Below are positions 1-5,456 of a stretch of DNA of 8,456 nucleotides, piece after piece (within the stretch, counting starts at the first letter, position 1; every line of letters starts with the position of its first letter). Location of the stretch: positions 1 through 8,456 of the forward strand of contig QGUT01000062.1 of NCBI GenBank assembly GCA_003242255.1. Direction: 5' to 3'. The notes below the pieces were generated by a model that had not been told where the DNA came from, ran no database searches, and worked only from the letters and a program-made list of their open reading frames with translations. This DNA comes from Bacillota bacterium (GTDB lineage Bacteria; Bacillota; Thermosediminibacteria; Thermosediminibacterales; Thermosediminibacteraceae). Position numbers and translations under genes: made by a program.

Positions 1-352
1 CCGAACCGATCACGTAGTCGAAAGGATAAAAGGACACAAAATACCTTATCTCATCTTCCCATTCCGGTATGTAGTCCACTTCGACGCCGAGCTTTACGGG
101 AAACCCCAGCCTTTTGGCATCTTCTATGACTTTTATGTACTCCTCGATATCTTCGGTAGCCCTTTCTTCGTGCCACCTTCCCCTGGGGCCTTCGCTTCTC
201 CAAAGGTGCTTTGCCTGGTAAAACCTATAGCAGTGCTCCGAAAAGCCGATCTCCACAACGGTCCTTTTTTGGCCTTCCTCCAAAAACTTTTTTACCCACT
301 CTATCGTGTAAGGGCCCTGCTCCAAGTGGACGTGGTAATCCCTAAACTCCAT
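1..352 (-). CDS. PHP-domain hydrolase, histidinol-phosphatase-like (partial, C-terminus outside window)
   Basis: The first 117 residues of a PHP-domain (polymerase and histidinol phosphatase) metal-dependent hydrolase are visible, and the gene runs off the left edge. The protein opens with DYHVH (His7 and His9), the first metal-binding HxH of the fold. A GFSEH motif follows (His40), then GVEVDY near residue 89, all in the order usual for HisK-type histidinol phosphatases and related PHP proteins. The ATG at 352-350 has a good Shine-Dalgarno (AGGAGG) about 7 nt upstream and its own promoter. The members I know of this subgroup are roughly 260-270 residues, so a little under half is seen. Whether it acts on histidinol phosphate in histidine synthesis or on another phosphoester cannot be decided from this part. 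The PHP assignment is firm and the substrate is inference. Confidence 0.8.
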   Translation of the reverse strand, partial: MEFRDYHVHLEQGPYTIEWVKKFLEEGQKRTVVEIGFSEHCYRFYQAKHLWRSEGPRGRWHEERATEDIEEYIKVIEDAKRLGFPVKLGVEVDYIPEWEDEIRYFVSFYPFDYVIGS

Positions 353-394
353 GTTCTATCCTCCTGTAATTCTGCTCATTCTTACGACACTTTT

Positions 395-403
395 ATTATA
401 GCA
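395..403 (-). promoter_or_regulatory. Extended -10 promoter of the PHP gene
   Basis: Read on the minus strand this is TGCTATAAT, a perfect -10 hexamer with the TGN extension. No clear -35 hexamer is seen, which is acceptable for extended -10 promoters. The predicted start lies about 35 nt before the ATG of the PHP gene. The promoter sits just beyond the terminator of the upstream operon, so the PHP gene appears to be a separate transcription unit. Confidence 0.65.
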
Positions 404-423
404 CACTTCCAACAGCAGTACGT

Positions 424-457
424 AAAAAGCACCAACCTTTACCGGTTGGTGCTTTTT
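424..457 (-). terminator. Rho-independent terminator of the lyase-transporter operon
   Basis: Perfect 14-bp inverted repeat AAAAAGCACCAACC / GGTTGGTGCTTTTT with a 6-nt loop. On the minus strand it lies 12 nt past the stop of the NhaC-family gene and ends in a T run. The A-tract on the other side makes it symmetrical, but no plus-strand gene precedes it, so it is assigned to the minus-strand operon. Confidence 0.9.
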
Positions 458-469
458 ATGAGGACCCGC

Positions 470-1771
470 TTATTTCTTAATCGAAGGCGCTTTGGGGATA
501 TCAAGGGCTATTGCCAACAGTGCGCATATGCATAGAAGGTACGGATAATAAAGGTGTGGCATGATCTCGACCGGTGACAGTTTGGCTATGCTGCCTGCCA
601 GAAGGAGCTGGGCCCCGTAGGGGATGACGCACTGCCACACGCAGGAGAAGATGTCCAGCAAGCTGGCGCTCCTCCTCGGGTCAACGCCATGTTCATCGAC
701 CAATTTTTTCGCCATCGGGCCGGTGATAACGATCGCCACGGTGTTGTTGGCCGTGCATATATCGGCCACCGATACCAGCGCACTTATGCCGAGTTCGGCG
801 CCTTTGCGGCTCTTAATGTGACGGCTTATAACATTCAAAAGGTAATCAAGTCCCCCATTTTCAGCTATCAGAGAGGCAAGGCCGCCGATTAACATCGAGA
901 GGATGAAAATTTCCTGCATTGACCCAAAGCCTTCATACACCTTCTGCGAGAGAGAAAGGAGGGTAAAGCTCCCGTCAGCAATTCCGATCGCCCCTGCCGT
1001 AACTATTCCTATCATCAGTACCAGGAAAACATTAAGCCCCATCAATGCCAGTACCAGAACCAGAACGTACGGCACTATTTTCAAAAAGCTGTACTCGAGT
1101 CCCTGAGGGATGTTCCCGCTGACACCCGAAAAACCGAGGATAAGCATGGTTATCAAGGCTGCGGGCAGCGCTATTTTAAAATTCATGATGAATTTATCCT
1201 TCATTTCGCAGCCCTGAGTGCGGGTGGCAGCTATGGTGGTATCCGAAATCATGGAGAGGTTGTCTCCGAACATCGCACCGCCCACTACAGCTCCTACTGC
1301 CATCGCCAGGGGTATCTGAGCCTTTATCGCCATATCGACGGCAATCGGACCAATTGCTGCAATCGTTCCCATGGAAGTTCCCATGGCGGTGGAAACAAAG
1401 CATGCTATTAAAAAGAGACCCGGAAGGATTAAGCTCGGCGGAATTATCGACAGGCCGAAATTCACCGTCGAGTCCACTCCGCCCATGGCTTCAGCTACCG
1501 TCGAAAAAGCTCCTGCCAGCAGGTATATTATGCACATTATTATGATGTTCGAATCTCCCACACCGGCGACGAAAGTTTCCATGTTCTTTTCAAGAGAGCC
1601 CTTGAAAAGCGCAAACGCTATGGTAATGCCCACCAGTGCGGCCACTGGCGAAGGAAGCTGGTAGAAGGCAAATTCGACGCCCTTGCTGTTAAAATAAAGG
1701 CCGCTGCCTAAAAATATAGCCAGAAAGACCAACAGGGGCAACAAAGCGATGGGGTTTCCTTTCTTGTCCAT
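470..1771 (-). CDS. NhaC-family sodium-coupled antiporter/transporter
   Basis: A 433-residue integral membrane protein with about ten to twelve hydrophobic segments along its whole length. Family marks seen are GTSMGT (131-136), a long motif at 168-194 containing FGDNLSMISDTTIAA, NNTVAIVITGPMAK (342-355) and PYGAQ (384-388). These are typical of the NhaC ion-transporter family, which includes Na+/H+ antiporters, MleN-type malate/lactate exchangers and the MetT group of predicted methionine transporters. The ATG at 1771 has GGAG about 8 nt upstream. It follows the methionine gamma-lyase gene by only 34 nt with no terminator between, and a strong terminator closes the pair, so the two are almost certainly one operon. 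That context favours sodium-coupled uptake of methionine, or export of a lyase product, over plain pH homeostasis. The family call is firm and the substrate is inference. Confidence 0.88.
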   Translation of the reverse strand: MDKKGNPIALLPLLVFLAIFLGSGLYFNSKGVEFAFYQLPSPVAALVGITIAFALFKGSLEKNMETFVAGVGDSNIIIMCIIYLLAGAFSTVAEAMGGVDSTVNFGLSIIPPSLILPGLFLIACFVSTAMGTSMGTIAAIGPIAVDMAIKAQIPLAMAVGAVVGGAMFGDNLSMISDTTIAATRTQGCEMKDKFIMNFKIALPAALITMLILGFSGVSGNIPQGLEYSFLKIVPYVLVLVLALMGLNVFLVLMIGIVTAGAIGIADGSFTLLSLSQKVYEGFGSMQEIFILSMLIGGLASLIAENGGLDYLLNVISRHIKSRKGAELGISALVSVADICTANNTVAIVITGPMAKKLVDEHGVDPRRSASLLDIFSCVWQCVIPYGAQLLLAGSIAKLSPVEIMPHLYYPYLLCICALLAIALDIPKAPSIKK

Positions 1772-1805
1772 TAATATCTCCTTTCTTGATTATTTAAAAT
1801 AAACA

Positions 1806-2993
1806 TCACGCCATAAGGCTCTTTTGAACCTTATCCAGCGCCTGCTCCAGATCGGCTATGATATCCTCCACATCCTCGATGCCCACAGAAAGCCTTACAA
1901 GCCCGTCCGTGATACCGGCCTTCAGCCTTTCCTCTCTTGGCACCGGCGAATGCGTCATCGAGGCCGGATGCTGGATCAGCGAGTCGACGCATCCCAGGCT
2001 GACTGCCAGGGTTATCAGCTTTACGCTGTTCATTAAAACCTTGCCCGCTTCTATTCCGCCTTTGAGTTCGAAGCTTATCATGCCGCCGAACCCGTCCATC
2101 TGCCGCTTGGCCAGTTCGTACTGCGGGTTGCTCGGAAGGCCCGGGTAGTATACCTTTTCTATCATGGGGTGGCCTTCCAAGTATTCGGCCACTTTCTGGG
2201 CGTTCTCGCAATGGCGATCCATGCGCAATCCCAGGGTCTTCAAACCTCTGAGGAGAAGCCATGCGTCGAAGGGTCCGATTATTCCCCCGATATCCTTGAG
2301 GTACGGCATCCTCATTTCGGTAAGCAGATCTTTCGGTCCCACGATTATGCCCGCCACTACGTCGCCGTGGCCGCCTAAATACTTGGTGGCGCTGTGGACC
2401 ACTACGTCTGCTCCGTGCTCGATGGGCCTCTGGAGGTAAGGCGTCATGAAGGTGTTGTCGACGACGACTCTCGCTCCTACCTTGTGGGCTATTTCCGCCG
2501 CCCCTTTGATGTCTACCAGCTTCAACGTGGGATTGGCCGGAGTTTCTATATATACTACTTTGGTGTTGGACCTGACGGCCTTTTCAAGATTCGAAAGATC
2601 CGAAAGGTCGGTAAACGTTACCTCTATCCCGTATTTAGGAGCAATGTGGCTCAAAAAACTGTGGGTGCATCCGTATAGGGTATCGTTGGCTACAATGTGG
2701 TCTCCCTTTTTCAAAAGGGTAAAGAGCACCGTAGAAATGGCTGCCATACCGGAGGCGGTCGCTATAGCTGCCTCTCCGCCTTCCAAAACCGCTATTTTCT
2801 CTTCCAGTTCAGCGACAGTTGGGTTGCCCAACCTGGTGTAAATATATCCTTCTTCTTCACCGGCAAATCTCCTGGCACCCTGGTCTACGTTTTCGAAGAC
2901 GAAGGTCGATGTTTGATAGATCGGTGTAACGTGAGCTCCGGTCGCCGGGTCGGGCTTTTGTCCGGCGTGAATGGCTTTTGTATTAAAACCCAT
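1806..2993 (-). CDS. megL: Methionine gamma-lyase (PLP-dependent)
   Basis: A full-length (395 aa) Cys/Met-metabolism PLP enzyme of fold type I. Methionine gamma-lyase (EC 4.4.1.11) cleaves L-methionine to 2-oxobutyrate, methanethiol and ammonia in the cytoplasm. The PLP lysine is Lys204 in SATKYLGG. From memory of the Pseudomonas putida enzyme, hallmark residues match at a constant offset of 7: Tyr52 and Arg54 (YTR), Tyr107 and Cys109 (TLYGC), Lys233-Asp234 (YLKD). The active-site cysteine and the Lys-Asp pair separate this enzyme from cystathionine gamma-synthases and gamma-lyases, so the specific call is well supported, although homocysteine or cysteine may also be used. The ATG has GGGAG 8 nt upstream. 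The gene is first in an operon with the NhaC-family transporter and lies behind a sigma-54 promoter, pointing to catabolic, regulator-controlled expression. No SAM riboswitch or T-box was seen upstream. Confidence 0.9.
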   Translation of the reverse strand: MGFNTKAIHAGQKPDPATGAHVTPIYQTSTFVFENVDQGARRFAGEEEGYIYTRLGNPTVAELEEKIAVLEGGEAAIATASGMAAISTVLFTLLKKGDHIVANDTLYGCTHSFLSHIAPKYGIEVTFTDLSDLSNLEKAVRSNTKVVYIETPANPTLKLVDIKGAAEIAHKVGARVVVDNTFMTPYLQRPIEHGADVVVHSATKYLGGHGDVVAGIIVGPKDLLTEMRMPYLKDIGGIIGPFDAWLLLRGLKTLGLRMDRHCENAQKVAEYLEGHPMIEKVYYPGLPSNPQYELAKRQMDGFGGMISFELKGGIEAGKVLMNSVKLITLAVSLGCVDSLIQHPASMTHSPVPREERLKAGITDGLVRLSVGIEDVEDIIADLEQALDKVQKSLMA

Positions 2994-3042
2994 TGTTCAA
3001 ACTCCCTTCCTGATTTGATTGTTTTCACTTAATTTTTCTCTC

Positions 3043-3057
3043 GCAAGAACCGTGCCA
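3043..3057 (-). promoter_or_regulatory. Sigma-54 (-24/-12) promoter of the lyase-transporter operon
   Basis: On the minus strand the sequence is TGGCACGGTTCTTGC, which fits the sigma-54 consensus TGGCAC-N5-TTGC exactly, with the invariant GG and GC at the required spacing. Transcription would start about 12 nt further on, near 3031, giving a leader of roughly 38 nt before the methionine gamma-lyase ATG. A sigma-54-dependent activator gene lies immediately upstream in the same orientation, and paired inverted repeats that could serve as its enhancer sites lie 30-110 bp upstream of the promoter. Confidence 0.85.
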
Positions 3058-3086
3058 TCCGTACCGGAGCCCACCAGGGGCCTTTT

Positions 3087-3104
3087 TGGTAAATTATCTT
3101 ACCA
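3087..3104. promoter_or_regulatory. Putative activator-binding box 1 (upstream activating sequence)
   Basis: Perfect inverted repeat TGGTAA-N6-TTACCA, 18 bp long, centred at 3095.5, about 64 bp upstream of the predicted sigma-54 start. The 6-6-6 layout is that of the E. coli TyrR box (TGTAAA-N6-TTTACA), and the regulator encoded next door is TyrR-like. Assignment to that regulator is inference. Confidence 0.65.
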
Positions 3105-3137
3105 CTTCAGCGAATCTTCGGTTAAAAAAATGACAAT

Positions 3138-3155
3138 TGGTCAAATTATTTACCA
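3138..3155. promoter_or_regulatory. Putative activator-binding box 2 (upstream activating sequence)
   Basis: Inverted repeat TGGTCA-N6-TTACCA, differing from box 1 by one base in one half-site. Its centre (3146.5) is 51 bp from that of box 1, close to five helical turns, so both would lie on the same DNA face. It abuts the stop codon of the activator gene and sits about 115 bp upstream of the sigma-54 start, a normal enhancer distance. On the minus strand the region downstream of the activator gene also has a weak TGAC/GTCA hairpin with seven Ts, which may give partial termination. Confidence 0.6.
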
Positions 3156-4745
3156 CTATTCAGACCAGGAGGTCTCCTTTTTTATCCCGTATTTTTTCAT
3201 CTTGTTCAAAAGGGTAGCGTGGGTTACTCCAAGAAGCCTTGCAGCTTCCCTTATGCTTTTTGTATTGGAAAGAGCTTCGAAAATCGCTGCTTTTTCGGCT
3301 TCACTCACCACTTCTTTCAGACTTCTGCAGGGCGCTTTTTCGCACGGCCCTAAGGTGTAAAAGGAATCGCTCATCTCCTCTTCCTTCAATACCAGGTGTT
3401 CTGCTCCTAAGACCTTATCGTCGCAAAGGTTTATGGCCCTTTCTATCACGTTGGAGAGTTCCCTTACGTTGCCGGGCCAGTCGTACTCCATGAGTTTTTT
3501 CATCGCTTCAGGGCTCATATCGTCGATCCGCTTCCCCAATTTTTGGCTTAGCTTCTTTACCAAATGCCGTGCCAGGATCGGAATGTCTTCCTTCCGCTCC
3601 CGGAGGGGCGGTATGAAAATGGGAATGACGTTTAGCCGGTAATATAGGTCCTTTCTGAACTGGCCTTCGCTCATTAGCTTTTCCAGGTCCCGGTTGGTCG
3701 CCGCTATGATGCGCACGTCCACGGGAATTTCTTCGTTCCCGCCTACCAGCCGGATTTTGCCCTCCTGTAGCACCCGGAGGAGCTTCACCTGCAGGTACGA
3801 AGAGAGTTCACCGATCTCGTCCAGGAAAAGAGTGCCTTTGTCGGCGTATTTGAAAAGCCCCTGCTTCCCACCTTTTTTCGCCCCCGTAAAGGCGCCTTCC
3901 TCGTAGCCGAAAAGCTCGCTCTCCAATAAGGAGTCAGGAATCGCAGCACAGTTTACGGCGACGAAAGGTTTGTTTTTCCTGGGGCTCGCCATGTGAATGG
4001 AACGGGCGAAAAGCTCCTTGCCCGTGCCGCTCTCGCCTCTAATCAGCACGGTCGAATTGCCCTTGGCGGCGATCTTGGCGATCTTCTTTACCTTTCTCAT
4101 CTTCTCGCTCTCGCCGAGAATCTCGTCGAAAGTTATCACGGCCGGCTGGGCAAAGGAATACACCAGCTTCATCACGTTTTCAATGTCGTGCAGCGACGCC
4201 ACTACTCCTATCGGTTTGCCGTCCTGGTCCAGGATGGGGCGCCCCGAGGTTATATAGTGGCTTTGGAACTTCTGGTTGTTCAAAACGATCTCCACGTTGT
4301 CGTAACTTTCGCCGGTCTGTAAAGTCTTCAACATGGGCAGGTCCGGGGCGAGGATTTCCGCCACCGGCTTTCCGATGGCTTCCTGGGCCTTGATTTTTAA
4401 AATTTTCTCCGCCGCCGGGTTGAACTCGGTGATTACGCCGTTCCTGTCGATGGCGATTATCCCTTCGACCGTCGCATCAAATACAGCCTTTATCTCCTTT
4501 TCCTTTCTCTCCTGGGGCATCAGCTTTATCCTCTCGATTTCGAACACGTCTTTTTCCTGCAGGAGCTGCTCCTTTAAAAATTCGAAAGACAGGTCTTCGG
4601 CCTTCTCTATTTTCAAAAAGGCCAGTCCAGGCTTTACTTCCATCGCCTTCAGATTTATCCCGTACCTGTAGAGTATTTTTAAAATATCGAGAGCCATGCC
4701 CACCCTGTCTCTGGTCTTCACGGCAAAACAAATGGTTTCGCTCAT
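3156..4745 (-). CDS. TyrR-like sigma-54-dependent transcriptional activator (ACT-PAS-AAA+-HTH)
   Basis: A 529-residue cytoplasmic regulator counted from the ATG at 4745. Domains in order: N-terminal ACT-type ligand domain (about 1-75), PAS domain (about 85-190, DATVEGIIAIDRNG onward), sigma-54 AAA+ domain (about 205-435), and a C-terminal helix-turn-helix of TyrR type (about 494-520). The AAA+ part has Walker A GESGTGKE (237-244), the sigma-54 contact loop GAFTGA (284-289), Walker B TLFLDEIGE (305-313) and WPGNVREL (423-430). The intact GAFTGA loop means it should activate sigma-54 promoters, unlike E. coli TyrR. ACT domains commonly bind amino acids. The sigma-54 promoter of the methionine gamma-lyase operon directly downstream is the natural target. 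A GTG at 4757 gives an alternative start adding four residues. I prefer the ATG because a GGTGG element precedes it and the ACT strand starts right after. Confidence 0.9.
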   Translation of the reverse strand: MSETICFAVKTRDRVGMALDILKILYRYGINLKAMEVKPGLAFLKIEKAEDLSFEFLKEQLLQEKDVFEIERIKLMPQERKEKEIKAVFDATVEGIIAIDRNGVITEFNPAAEKILKIKAQEAIGKPVAEILAPDLPMLKTLQTGESYDNVEIVLNNQKFQSHYITSGRPILDQDGKPIGVVASLHDIENVMKLVYSFAQPAVITFDEILGESEKMRKVKKIAKIAAKGNSTVLIRGESGTGKELFARSIHMASPRKNKPFVAVNCAAIPDSLLESELFGYEEGAFTGAKKGGKQGLFKYADKGTLFLDEIGELSSYLQVKLLRVLQEGKIRLVGGNEEIPVDVRIIAATNRDLEKLMSEGQFRKDLYYRLNVIPIFIPPLRERKEDIPILARHLVKKLSQKLGKRIDDMSPEAMKKLMEYDWPGNVRELSNVIERAINLCDDKVLGAEHLVLKEEEMSDSFYTLGPCEKAPCRSLKEVVSEAEKAAIFEALSNTKSIREAARLLGVTHATLLNKMKKYGIKKETSWSE

Positions 4746-4763
4746 ACTACCACCCACTTAAAT

Positions 4764-4772
4764 TGTATAATA
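4764..4772 (-). promoter_or_regulatory. Probable promoter (-10 element) of the TyrR-like gene
   Basis: On the minus strand this reads TATTATACA, offering two overlapping -10-like hexamers (TATTAT and TATACA). No good -35 was found. The start of transcription would fall near 4757-4760, only about 12-15 nt before the ATG and almost on the alternative GTG start, so the message would have a very short leader. Confidence 0.4.
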
Positions 4773-4821
4773 AATACGAGCCTTCTTCTACTTAAAAAAT
4801 AAGGAAATATTTTTTCCAGCA

Positions 4822-4830
4822 TGTTATAAT
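4822..4830 (+). promoter_or_regulatory. Extended -10 promoter of the hutP-like gene
   Basis: TGTTATAAT is a perfect -10 hexamer with the TGN extension. No convincing -35 lies 16-18 nt upstream. The predicted start near 4837 leaves a leader of about 25 nt carrying the Shine-Dalgarno. It is divergent from the promoter of the TyrR-like gene, with the two -10 elements about 55 bp apart. Confidence 0.6.
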
Positions 4831-4861
4831 AAATCTATAAAAGCTGAAGAGGTGGGACAAG

Positions 4862-5275
4862 TTGGAAAGCATCGACGTGGCCAAAATTGCCATAAAAATG
4901 GCTCTCTCGAGCCGCGAAGAAGAAATAGAGTTCAAGGAAGAATATTCGAAGATGGGAGTGAAAGCCGCTGCCGTAGACTTCGGCGGGGAATTCAACAGCT
5001 CCATTAAAAAAATCATAGAACGGACTTTGGTTGCCGCAAAGCGCGAGGGCGTAATCGAAGAGGGAAAGCACGTCCAGGAGGGAGCGTTGATAGGTGCAGC
5101 GAGAGAAGCCCTCTCTCAGGTGATGCAGAAAGCCTTCGGGTTAAATGCGGGCGGTAAAATAGGCATGGCCAGGTCCGGCGAACATATATGCGTTGCCATG
5201 TTCTTCGGAGTGGGATTCCTGAACCTCAACGAAGTAGCCGTAGGCCTCGGCCACAGGTCCATCCCGAGTTTTTAA
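4862..5275 (+). CDS. hutP: HutP-family RNA-binding antitermination protein
   Basis: A 137-residue soluble protein resembling HutP of Bacillus subtilis (148 aa), the L-histidine- and Mg2+-dependent protein that binds UAG triplets in hut leader RNA and prevents termination. Matches by eye: the central GVIEEGKHVQEGALIGAARE stretch (63-82) against the HutP segment GVIQSEG...ATMEAL, the strand VAMFFGVGF (111-119) against IAVSLYGTIG, and the C-terminal VAVGLGH (125-131) against FGVGINH. His131 aligns with metal-binding His138 of HutP, but the positions of His73 and His77 are glycines (Gly74, Gly78), so ligand or metal use probably differs. Start is TTG at 4862, supported by GAGGTG about 8 nt upstream. 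No terminator follows the gene. The next elements are a promoter, a UAG-repeat leader and a terminator ahead of an ABC transporter operon, the probable target. Confidence 0.8.
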   Translation: MESIDVAKIAIKMALSSREEEIEFKEEYSKMGVKAAAVDFGGEFNSSIKKIIERTLVAAKREGVIEEGKHVQEGALIGAAREALSQVMQKAFGLNAGGKIGMARSGEHICVAMFFGVGFLNLNEVAVGLGHRSIPSF

Positions 5276-5285
5276 ATCCAAAGTA

Positions 5286-5315
5286 TTGACAATTGGCGAA
5301 TTTGAATAATATAAT
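5286..5315 (+). promoter_or_regulatory. Sigma-A promoter of the ABC transporter operon leader
   Basis: TTGACA at 5286-5291 and TATAAT at 5310-5315, both perfect hexamers, separated by 18 nt. Transcription should start near 5322, about 135 nt before the lipoprotein gene. The spacer and flanks are AT-rich. Such a strong core promoter fits a unit controlled after initiation, at the terminator that follows. Confidence 0.85.
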
Positions 5316-5336
5316 ATTATCCAAAATTAATAAAAC

Positions 5337-5368
5337 GGTAGGGCGGTAGTATGGTAGGTAGGAGAGAG
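5337..5368 (+). repeat. UAG/GAG-repeat leader RNA segment, candidate HutP-family binding site and antiterminator arm
   Basis: Four consecutive 8-nt units begin GGTAGGGC, GGTAGTAT, GGTAGGTA and GGAGAGAG. UAG triplets occur at 5339, 5347 and 5355 (an exact 8-nt period, 5-nt spacers), with a fourth at 5359 and GAG triplets after that. HutP of B. subtilis is known to bind three UAG triplets separated by 4 nt. The layout here is similar but not identical. The 3' part, GGUAGGAG at 5357-5364, can pair with CUCUUACC at 5385-5392, the 5' arm and loop of the terminator, so this segment could also act as an antiterminator. Binding by the neighbouring HutP-like protein is inference. Confidence 0.6.
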
Positions 5369-5378
5369 TTTTTAAAGC

Positions 5379-5409
5379 AAAACACTCTTACCGAGTGTTT
5401 TTTCTTTTT
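5379..5409 (+). terminator. Intrinsic terminator in the 5' leader of the ABC transporter operon (attenuator)
   Basis: Stem AAAACACTC / GAGTGTTTT (5379-5387 with 5393-5401), loop TTACC, followed by TTCTTTTT. It lies after the 5286-5315 promoter and about 50 nt before the first transporter gene, so most transcripts would stop here unless the hairpin is prevented. It also lies downstream of the hutP-like gene and could end read-through from it. The position between a promoter and its operon is the signature of an attenuator rather than of simple gene-end termination. Confidence 0.8.
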
Positions 5410-5411
5410 CT

Positions 5412-5446
5412 CCCCCCATACACGCCGCAAAAATTAAAAGAGGGGG
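5412..5446 (+). promoter_or_regulatory. Shine-Dalgarno of the lipoprotein gene with a complementary C-run upstream
   Basis: The ribosome binding site AGGGGG (5441-5446) is 10 nt from the ATG at 5457. A run of six Cs at 5412-5417, just past the terminator, can pair with its five Gs across about 24 nt and could hide the site. Alternatively AAAAGA/TCTTTT flanking the Gs would present them in a small loop. Only the sequence complementarity is seen; any control is inference. Confidence 0.4.
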
Positions 5447-5456
5447 TCTTTTTTAT

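Noticed and set aside
1..352. Functional link between the histidinol-phosphatase-like gene and the HutP-like protein through histidine
   Set aside because: They are over 4 kb apart on opposite strands and separated by an unrelated operon. The PHP substrate is unknown and the HutP-like protein has lost two residues of the histidine/Mg2+ site.
170..535. Plus-strand open frame of 121 codons
   Set aside because: It runs antisense through the PHP gene, its promoter, the terminator and the end of the transporter gene. Composition and lack of a Shine-Dalgarno mark it as a chance frame.
1831..2262. Minus-strand open frame of 143 codons inside the methionine gamma-lyase gene
   Set aside because: It is an alternative frame of a clearly conserved enzyme, rich in Arg, Gly and Pro as expected for an out-of-frame reading.
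3069..3087. Plus-strand terminator-like hairpin (GCCC...GGGC followed by CTTTTT)
   Set aside because: The stem is only four pairs and no plus-strand gene ends here. The Ts belong to the flank of activator box 1.
2994..3155. SAM riboswitch or T-box upstream of methionine gamma-lyase
   Set aside because: The predicted transcript leader is only about 38 nt, and the rest of the gap is explained by the sigma-54 promoter and the two inverted repeats.
5337..5368. TRAP (MtrB) binding site made of (G/U)AG repeats
   Set aside because: TRAP sites need about eleven triplets with 2-3 nt spacers (period near 5). Here there are four UAG with a period of 8 and a few clustered GAG. A HutP-type site is closer, given the adjacent HutP-like gene, though the TRAP idea is not excluded by sequence alone.
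5316..5456. T-box or other large riboswitch in the ABC operon leader
   Set aside because: The leader before the terminator is under 60 nt, far too short for a T-box, and no T-box sequence or specifier stem is recognisable.
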